Shown: positions 56,710 through 64,000 of the stretch, piece after piece
Layout of the letters: every line of letters starts with the position of its first letter
Position numbering within the stretch: position 1 is the stretch's first letter
Source of the DNA: Dichetophora obliterata
Lineage: Eukaryota; Arthropoda; Insecta; Diptera; Sciomyzidae
Length of the DNA: 64,000 bases
Reading direction: 5' to 3'
Assembly (NCBI GenBank): GCA_963920525.1
Contig: OY986436.1
Span: 27,851,318 to 27,915,317, forward strand
Translations under genes and position numbers: made by a program
The notes under the pieces: model-generated
What the model saw: only the letters and a program-made list of their open reading frames with translations
Database searches by the model: none
Told to the model about the DNA's origin: nothing

Positions 56710-57508
56710 TTAACTTAAAAAAAATGTAAATAAAATGAAACACAAATTAATAAAAACATGGCAAATAATATAAACAATTGTTGATGGTTTTTTATTTGTA
56801 AACATTTAAAAAATGTTATAATTGTTGAACTATTTTGTAAATGTGTAAGAATGTGACCTGATATTTTCGCTGTTATTCAAATTATTTTGAAAACTTTCGG
56901 TACGTATTACTAGAAGTGACACTACTTAAAAAATTGGGGTTAAAACATATTCATAATTTTCCTAGGACTATGTTTATTTATTTAACCTGTAAATATAAAA
57001 TATAAGGGCAATTACTAGAAGTGACACTACTTAAAAAATTATATAAAAAAAACTAAAAAAGAACCCATTTTTATTTTTTGATATGGTATAGGTGAAGGAT
57101 AAACCTTTCTAAAAAAGTAATACACTGTAAAAAACCCTTTAGATCTTTTTAGATTTTTCGTTACTTAAAATTTTCTTTTTTTTATAAATTTTTTACAGTG
57201 TAATTTTTTTTGTGTCATAAAACGTATCATAAAGCCTGTTAAAATATCTTTTTAATGATACCAAGATCATGGAAATCGGTTCAGCCGATTCTGAGTTATT
57301 GTAGTTTAAATGGAGCTCTTTTTGACCATTTTCGCGTTTTTTCGAAAACTTTCCCACTGTGCCACGCCCAAAAAATCGCAAAACAGACATTTCTAAAAAT
57401 GAGAGTTTGTTTGTAGTATTAATCAAATTTAGCTATGAACAAAATTTCATCGATATCTGAGGGGGTCGGGTTCAATGCATCTCGATTTTTACATGAAATT
57501 CATCCATC

Positions 57509-57903
57509 ATGCTGACTGGACTCATGTAAATAGAAGAAACAATAAACGGCATGGTGTTGTTTTTGGCCAAAGCTTAAGCTCTGAGCTTGAAGTTTCTGAT
57601 CATATATGATGGTTATATATAGCAGCTTTCAAGCCCTCCGAAACTGGAGAGAACATTATTGAGTATACAACAAACCATTCGAATGTTAAAAAACATCACT
57701 TGCTATGTCATAAATTAATTAAAAGAGATATGCCTATTGGTGATATTAAGAGAGTCACATTCAATTTGGGTGTTTCTGCGTCTATGTACGAAAATGTTTT
57801 TACCTCTGCGGTTTGGCCAGCTAATGTGAGAGTTCGCCCTTTTAAAAATTTTTTCAAAATGATCGAGTTCCATACATCGGGTCATAAAAGAGAGTGTAAA
57901 TGA
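57509..57903 (+). pseudogene. LINE ORF1, C-terminal part
   Basis: Continues the LINE ORF1 after element C: VNRRNNKRHGVVFGQSLSSE, a TGA near 57607, then WLYIAAFKPSETGENIIEYT, KHHLLCHKLIKRDMPIGDIK, RVTFNLGVSASMYENVF and VWPANVRVRPFKNF, to the stop at 57901-57903. The VWP...VRPF ending is typical of LINE ORF1 proteins of this type. Confidence 0.75.
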
Positions 57904-58604
57904 ATTAAATGTCAGCAATGTTCTTAAAGTCTATTATCAAAATATATCCGGTATGCGTACTAAAATAAATACTATTTTTGCTGCAACTGTTGTTGTTCTT
58001 ACTGAAACGTGGCTCAACGATGATTTTTATGATGAAGAGTTTTTTGATCAAAATATATATCAAGTTTTTCGCAAAGATCGAGATGCTATTAAAACTGGAT
58101 GCAGACGTGGATGAGGAGTTCTCATAGCAATAAAGCGGGAGCTTCGTGCTACCCGTGTGGATTTAACAAATGTAGATTAATGTTTGGATCAAATTTGCGT
58201 CGCTGTTTGTGGTTCGGCTGGAATCCTATATGTTTGTGCTTCATACATACCTCCAAATAGTTTGTTATCATTATACGTAGCTCATATTAAAAATATTCGT
58301 TATCTTGTTACATTAGTCACAAGATAGATAGATTGGCGAAAAAAATGTTTGTGTGCTAGGCGATTTTAATTTGTGTAGACTAGTCTGGTCTTCTGAGAGT
58401 AAAGATGTAGGTCTAAAAGCTTCTAATGTTAATAGTGATCTTGAGATATGTGTTGTGGATGGTTTATTTCATTTAGATTTATCATAAATAAATTGGTGTA
58501 CAAATAAGCTTAAAATAATCTTAGATCTTGTGTATATTGATACAAATATAAATTTTAAAATCAATGTCCACGCATTGCCTATCTCTTCTTCTGACATGCA
58601 TCAC

Positions 58605-59413
58605 CAGGGAAGACAATTATATGCAAATGCATATAATATATGCTTTTGCATATTTGGACGTTTTGTTAATAATTTTGCATATTTATAACGATTGTGCTGA
58701 TTTGTGCATATTTTTACATATTTTTAACTTTTCGAACAGATTTTAGCTTGTAATCGGGCAAATTTTGATACTTCCTTCACATCTGGCAACATTGTAATTT
58801 TTTTGATATTATATATATTTAAAAAGAGATATTATATTATATATGTATAAAAAATATTTTGTTTAAAAACTCACAGACAATGGATCCATACGCCGAAAGT
58901 CTCCTTCCGAACGAAGTCCCTTATTTTAAATGGTGCCCAACTACATCCTGCGATGTCGAGCGGTCTTTCTCACAATACAAAACATTGTTGGCTGAAAATC
59001 GTAGAAAATTTCTTTTTGATAATATAAAAATGCATTTAATTATTCAGTGTAATCGCTGAATGCAATACACTGTTTTTGCTATAAGCACCATATAAAATAA
59101 TGGACTTCGTCCGGAAGGAGACATTTGGCATTGGCTTCGAGCTACCAAACAAAATATTCATTAAATGATTAAAATAGAATTAAATTTTTACTTTATAATT
59201 AAAATTATAATTTATTTAAACTGAAATATTTACTTTTACGCCTTAAAAGGGCTATTGTTTTGGTTTTTTTTATGAACTATTAAATAAAATTTTGAATAAT
59301 AAAACTCCGACTTCGACATTTTTCGTGCTTATTTGATGGCATATTTTGCCATTTTTTAGAGCAAATTAGCATACTTATTTTAGATTTTTTCGTGCATATT
59401 TCTGTCTTCCCTG
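58605..59413 (+). mobile_element. hAT element, 809 bp, internally deleted
   Basis: Inverted termini CAGGGAAGACA / TGTCTTCCCTG with a perfect 8-bp target duplication TGCATCAC (58597-58604 and 59414-59421), diagnostic for hAT. Subterminal GCATAT repeats occur near both ends. Only the last part of the transposase remains (58859-59059). Confidence 0.95.
58859..59059 (+). pseudogene. hAT transposase C-terminal dimerisation segment
   Basis: About 65 codons reading PYAESLLPNEVPYFKWCPTT, CDVERSFSQYKTLLAENRRK and FLFDNIKMHLIIQ. VERSFS.YK.LL...R..F...N is the hAT C-terminal dimerisation motif. The catalytic domain is deleted. A perfect 7-bp stem (CAGTGTA/TACACTG) spans the stop at about 59045-59071. 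Confidence 0.88.
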
Positions 59414-59999
59414 TGCATCACATTCCGCTGTCTTTTGATTTAGAATTCTATAATTTTCGCTTCAATGAAAATACAAATATTATGTGTTTTAATTTTGTCT
59501 CAAAAATTGTATTTTCGATCATCTTAATAATTTGATTACAGCTATTGATTGGGAAAGCGAGCTCGAAACGCGTTCAGTCGATGCTTCTTTTAACTTTTTT
59601 AAAACGAAAATTTCAATTTTGTGTAACAGCTGTATTGCTCGTATGCGGATCAAGAGATAAAGATTGCCATGGCATATGCCAGGTCTAAATATATTAAAAA
59701 ATCTTAGAAATAAGTTCTGTAAAAAGTTAACCATGTCAAATGATACGATTCATTTTATCAAATATCGACATTATATGAAGGAGTTTAATTTTCTCGATAA
59801 ATATCTTTTTAATCAATATATAATGAAATTTGAATTTAATATCAAGTCAAATCCAAAAGCTTTCTGGATTTATATAAATTCAAAATAAGAAAACATCAAA
59901 TATTCCATCGTCGATGTCTTTTAAAAATACTAAATCAAATAATGCTGATGAAACAGCAAATTTATTTGCAGAATTTTTGAAATCAAACTTTTACCGACT

Positions 60000-61460
60000 T
60001 GTGGCAACCCAATAGATGTAAATGATGATGGTATCTCTTCCATGGTTTTTGGTTCTTTAAATCTGTCTGAGGAAGATATTGTGGAGGGTTTAATGAAATT
60101 CAAGGCGTCAACAAAATCTGACGTAGAAAAACTACTGCTACACTTTTACTTAAGTGCTGTATTTCTTTTATAAAACCGCTTTTAGTCATTTTTAATAAGT
60201 CTCTAAGCTCAGGCAATTTTATTTCTGACTGGAAGATTTCGTGAGTAACACGCATATTTAAATCAGGAAATAAAAACAACATAGAAAACTATAGACATAG
60301 GTCTATCTCAGCACTTTCAACCATCTCAAAACTTTTTGAGAGTATTGTTAAAGACAAGCAATTTTTTGCGGTCAAAAGTTTGATATCACCTCTTCAACAT
60401 GATTTCTTTCCTTGTAGGTCAACACTTACTAACCTTACAATATTTTCTGAATATTGTAGTTATTTCAGCTTTTGGATATGGGTTACAGGCTGATACAATT
60501 TACACTGATTTTTCGAAAGCTTTCGACAAAGTTTCGCATTCTATTTTACTGACGAAATTAGCCAGGCTAGGTTTTCAATCTAATGTTTTAAAATGGCTTC
60601 ACTCTTATTTAAGCAATAGGACTTGCTTCGCCATTGTTGAAGGTGCTAAGTCTTTGCCTTTAGTTGCATCGTCGGGAGTTCCTCAAGGTAGTATCCTTGG
60701 CCCATTGTTGTTTACTTTGTTCATAAACGACATTACCACTGTTGTTAATAATTCAAAGTGTCTACTTTTTCCGGACGATTTGAAATTGTTCCTTTAGATA
60801 CAGAATAATACAGATGCTCTTATAGCTTTGACACATTGGCATAGCTAATCTTGGTTATCTTTTGTAGTTTAAAATATAACCCTTGGGGATGACACACTCA
60901 ATATTTTTCTTAACTAGGTTAAAAAAATTACTAAAAATATAGAAGCAAAGAGCGAGTGAACAACACTATAATCGTAAAATTTCAGCGTGAGTGCTTGAGT
61001 GAGAGCACAGTAGTTATCAACGAAAGTGTAGAAAGAAGAATATAAAAATCAGCTGATAAAACTCGTTTAGCTGCGTTAAACGACTTTCGGAATTTAGTTT
61101 TGACTAAACGAATTCTAAACATAGTTTAGCAGAAAATTAAACTAGAAAAGCGATTTAAACAAATTTAAGTCTGCCAATGTGTCACAGGTATTAAACTCCA
61201 ATTAGACTTAAACTCGGTTAATGACTGGTGCTTAAAAAATAAACTCTTCCTAAATATAAATAAATGTGCTACTGCCACTTTTGCCAAACTTAACTATACC
61301 CAATATTTTACATATTCGTTAGCAAATTCACCGCTTAAAAGGGTAAATGAAGTGAAAGACCGAGTTCAGAAATCTTTTTTGCGGTTTGCGTTACGAAATT
61401 TTAATTTTAACCTTCCTAATCCTGCTCGTTGGGATCTTTTAAAAATAAAAACTCTTTAAA
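60000..61460 (+). pseudogene. LINE reverse transcriptase, defective
   Basis: RT with DTIYTDFSKAFDKVSHSILL (first catalytic Asp), LGFQSNVLKWLHSYLSNRT, SSGVPQGSILGPLLFTLFI, and KCLLFPDDLKLFL where the usual YADD reads FPDD, a likely inactivating change (about 60768-60779). A TAG follows. After the MITE it continues KLQLDLNSVNDWCLKNKLFL at about 61192, then RVQKSFLRFALRNFNFNLPN. The upstream part (60000-60400) is heavily frameshifted. The 3' untranslated region reaches the tail at about 61796. Confidence 0.85.
60823..61188. mobile_element. TA-flanked MITE, about 366 bp
   Basis: Inverted termini CTTTGACACATTGGCA (60826) and, complemented, CTGTGACACATTGGCA (right end 61187). The duplication is TA or TAT (60821-60823; 61189-61191); either way, discounting the insert and one copy restores the LINE frame (ALIKLQLDLN). 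No coding capacity. Confidence 0.82.
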
Positions 61461-61884
61461 TTTGAATAAAAATTTTAACTATGTTATTTATATATGATAT
61501 CATTAATGGAAAAATCGATTGTTCATCTTTATTAGCATTAAATAATTTGAATGTGCCTAGTAGGTCACTTTGCCATACAAGCATATTTTATTTAAGCCTA
61601 TGCCGATCTAACTATGCCTAAAGTTCGCCCTTGTATAGGGCCCAAAATGACTTTAATAATATATCTTCAAGATGCTAAGTTTATTTTGATATATCTAAGG
61701 AAGCTATGAAGCGTTTGTTAAATAATATGTTTTAGTGTTTAAGTTTAAATTTTTCTTTGTGATCATAGTCTGTAAGCACTCTGTTCATAGACTGAATTAA
61801 ATAAATAAATAAAAAATTTTAGAAAGAGGGCGTCCTAATTTCCATATAAATTTTTTTTTAGAAAATTTACTAACTTCGAGATAT

Positions 61885-62654
61885 GGGCATTTCCATGGTG
61901 TCGCACGGGACAGTCGTACGCAGTTAAATTGAAAAAAAAAGTAGTAATAACACGGATTTATATTTTGATAATAGTCTTAACTTATAACTCATAGTAAGCT
62001 CTATAAGTGGTGCTAAGGTTGATTATCGGTAATTTTTCCTTTTCAAAATAATTGCCAAAAACAACGGGGTTCGCACGGGACAAAAACGGAAGATTTTTTC
62101 GAGGACAACAACTCAAGCGCCGAATTCAGCGAAGTCTGAAGGAATATTTCAAAGAGTTTATTTTATGGATATTGTGCATTGGTGTTTCTTTTAAATTGCT
62201 TTTATTTTACCCAATAATATTTAACACTTATTTTTTAATTTAATATTAAGCTCGTTCGCACGGGACAGGTCGCACGGGACAGTTTTTTCCATTGCAATTT
62301 AATTGGGTAATTAAGTAATTAGGTAGTTAAGTAATTATGTAATTAGGTAATTAAAAACAAATTCAATATATTTTCCTTTAATTGCATCAACCATTTTTTT
62401 ATTGTCTTCAGCCAATGCCTTCCATTTTTAATAAAACAAAAATGTTTATGAAACATTTACTAAACACTTACGAAAAAGAAAAACTACATTTGTGAAACAG
62501 TGCAGACGATGTGATCATCATGGTTAATAATTTTATGTACAAATTGCTTAAATTAATAAAATTAAAATGTTTCTCTTAGATAATATCATAAAATAAGAAG
62601 TTTTTAATAAGTTTTAATTTTTTGGTCACGGTAGACTTTCCTGTGGAAATACCC
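61885..62654. mobile_element. Element B: 770-bp nonautonomous relative of element A
   Basis: Termini GGGCATTTCCA and, complemented, GGGTATTTCCACAGG, each flanked by ATAT (61881-61884; 62655-62658), as in element A. The box TCGCACGGGACA occurs four times, all on the plus strand (61901, 62071, 62256, 62270), in place of element A's AACGCGACA. It carries a TAATTAGG-type short tandem run at 62303-62353. A 63-codon frame at 62052-62243 begins at a box and is of doubtful meaning. Confidence 0.75.
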
Positions 62655-62659
62655 ATATA

Positions 62660-64000
62660 CAAATTATGGAGTAGCTAAGTTTTGATCGATTATTTAAATT
62701 CAGATAAGACTCAAAAGTAAAGAAATGAATTTAGGAAAGAGGAGATGCGACCTGAAATAAAATTTTTATGTATAAAATTGAAATGCCTCGAAAAATTCGG
62801 ACGGTAGAACACTAAAATTGTGCTCTTTTATTTAAATTAAGATAACAAATGACTTTCCTTAAAAACCAAATTTGAACAAGGGACATAGCACCTCCCATAC
62901 AAATTTTTAGATTAAGTTGAATTACTTTGAAAAATACAAAGGATAGATTATTGAAAATTTAGATAAGAAAGAGCTCATTTTAGGTTAGGTTAGGTTAAGG
63001 TGGCGGAAGGTGCCTCTCACTTACACCAAATTATTGTGATCCGTTATTATACCACAGAATGAAAGAAGGAAGATGTCACATGCAACTTTTGTGAAGGATG
63101 TTTAAAGAAAGCTGTAGAAACATGTGATATGGAAGCTGAAGCAAGGTGGAATGCTTTTACCTCAGTGAAAACAAGTTACTAAGTGTTCCTCTTTACACAA
63201 CTTTCCTACCACCAACAACTACCACCACCTACCACCACCAACTACAACTTTTTGTCGTAAATTGATGTGCTTTGAAGTTATTTTGAAAGAAATAGCTGGG
63301 TGATAGTCAAGCGCGCCACAACTACAATATCGAGGCCGCCTTGCTCACCAAATACGAAATATCTTATCTTAAGAAAAATTTAAAATTGGGAAAGAGCACG
63401 TGACATCTCCTATACATTTTTTTGGGATTAATCTGAACTACGGTGAAAAATTCAGTTGGTAGAATAATAATATTTTACATGTTTATAAAAAATACGTTTA
63501 AAAATGACACATTATAAATATAATTAATTTGGACAAAGTTGCTTAGCATTGCCACTACTATATATATTTTGATGAAATTAGATTTCCTCAACATATCCAG
63601 ATAATTGAATAATAGAATTTTGCTTCTTCATTTAGGTTTAAATAAAAACATATCGAATTAAAAGAATCAAATTAAAAAAAAGGCGTGTCTTCTGCCATAC
63701 ATATTTTCAACGATGATTTGCTTAAGCTTATATGATTTTTTGATACAAATAAAACATGAGATTGTTTGGAAAAGATTCCAGGCTTAAGTAAAATGATAAA
63801 TATTCGAAATTTCAAGTAATTTACTTAATATTTGCCGCTATTGCAAGCATTTTTATGTTTGATAACGTCATTTAGTAAAGGTCATTTACAGTACGGTTTT
63901 TTCTTGAAATATAAATTAAGGTGTGCAAAATGTAATGCCAATTGCCTTGTAAAGGGTATCCCAACAAGAACGCAATTTTTAAATTTGGCGCCATTCGAAG
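62660..64000. other. AT-rich terminal stretch
   Basis: No gene recognised. Three TTAGG units at 62980-62994 and a CCACCA-rich patch at about 63207-63248. Confidence 0.4.

Larger units (their letters stand above)
53602..57504. mobile_element. Element C: 3.9-kb TIR transposon
   Basis: Long inverted repeats of about 250 bp: 53602-53840 and 57285-57504 (GATGAATTT outermost, then AAAAATCGAGAT, CTCAGATATCGATGAAATTT, TTTTGGGCGTGGCACAGTGG). Target duplication CATC at 53598-53601 and 57505-57508. The LINE frame reads SSDH/HADWTH across the site once the element and one CATC are discounted, which confirms a 4-bp duplication. It holds a nested foldback (53831-55060), a transposase fragment (55250-56709) and a solo end of the nested family at about 56934. 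Confidence 0.85.
57905..59890 (+). pseudogene. LINE endonuclease and linker, interrupted by hAT
   Basis: APE-type endonuclease: KVYYQNISGMRTKINTIFAA, VVLTETWLNDDFYDEEFFD, VFRKDRDAIKTGC, GVLIAIKREL, VCVLGDFNLCRLVW (GDFN), LDLVYIDTN and SSSDMHH, at which point the hAT intervenes. It resumes IPLSFDLEFYNFRF at 59422, so SDMHHIPLSF, the conserved SDH region, is split exactly at the insertion. The linker follows (NDTIHFIKYRHYMKEFNFLD, FEFNIKSNPKAFWIYI). Several stops. Confidence 0.8.
52935..61815 (+). mobile_element. CR1/Jockey-type LINE broken by three later insertions
   Basis: One LINE copy whose parts line up in order: ORF1 with a zinc finger (52989-53601 and 57509-57903), endonuclease (57905-58596 and 59422-59640), linker (59660-59890), RT (60000-60822 and 61191-61460) and a 3' end with an AAATAAAT tail at about 61796-61812. 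Inserted into it are element C (53602-57504), a hAT (58605-59413) and a TA-flanked MITE (60823-61188). At each site the reading frame continues across when the insert and one copy of its duplication are discounted. Confidence 0.88.

Noticed and set aside
62052..62243. 63-residue protein in element B
   Set aside because: No ATG context or domain; the first half translates the TCGCACGGGACA box region and the end is a hydrophobic AT-rich tail.

Overview
The window reads as repeat-dense, AT-rich nuclear DNA of an insect, most likely a fly (Diptera). The support is the mix of mobile elements: a mariner with exactly Mos1-like catalytic spacing, a DD41D (rosa-type) mariner, PIF/Harbinger, hAT and piggyBac-type elements, LINEs that look LOA-type and CR1/Jockey-type, many TA-flanked or foldback MITEs, and tRNA-derived SINE remnants. 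I recognise no host gene, rRNA, intact tRNA or CRISPR array. The stretch is probably intergenic, a large intron, or heterochromatin-like.

Layout. 1-5.2 kb: two mariner copies about 99% alike. The left one has an uninterrupted transposase frame that runs off the window. The right one has a frameshift, a lost catalytic Asp and an inserted MITE, and a second MITE copy lies between the mariners. 5.2-8.1 kb: AT-rich DNA with a cluster of tRNA-like SINE remnants. 8.1-13.3 kb: LINE debris (shuffled LOA-type fragments, a CR1/Jockey-type RT, then a LOA-type element with RT, RNase H and a zinc knuckle, all frameshifted). 13.5-16.7 kb: a 660-bp foldback element and a 1.4-kb TIR element. 17.6-20.0 kb: two LINE 3' ends on opposite strands sharing a conserved 3' tail. 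20.6-23.2 kb: element A, a TIR element with repeated AACGCGACA boxes, a decayed DDE-type transposase fragment and a nested LINE. 23.2-25.8 kb: a decayed PIF/Harbinger element (MADF-like gene and transposase convergent). 26.9-28.4 kb and 29.1-32.7 kb: two more LINE copies.

32.7-35.4 kb: a striking TIR element whose ends are arrays of a 21-bp unit built on the palindrome CATTGAATTCAATG. 35.4-38.4 kb: gene-free. 38.4-39.7 kb: DD41D mariner fossil. 39.7-44.9 kb: successive degenerate tandem arrays. 46.5-47.8 kb: a piggyBac-type nonautonomous element flanked by TTAA. 48.0-48.4 kb: a foldback. 48.75-51.5 kb: the best-preserved LINE, with a 670-residue RT/RNase H frame. 52.9-61.8 kb: one CR1/Jockey-type LINE broken by three later insertions: element C (3.9 kb, 4-bp target duplication, own decayed transposase), a 0.8-kb hAT (8-bp target duplication) and a 0.37-kb MITE. 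At each insertion point the LINE frame reads on when the insert and one duplication copy are discounted, which fixes boundaries and relative age. 61.9-62.7 kb: element B, a short relative of element A with TCGCACGGGACA boxes. The remainder is AT-rich and featureless.

Nothing here forms an operon or pathway; the content is a stratified record of insertions. The most interesting leads are the intact-looking mariner frame, elements A, B and C (a poorly known cut-and-paste group with FATSHGKG-type transposase and direct subterminal boxes), and the palindromic-array element at 32.7-35.4 kb.
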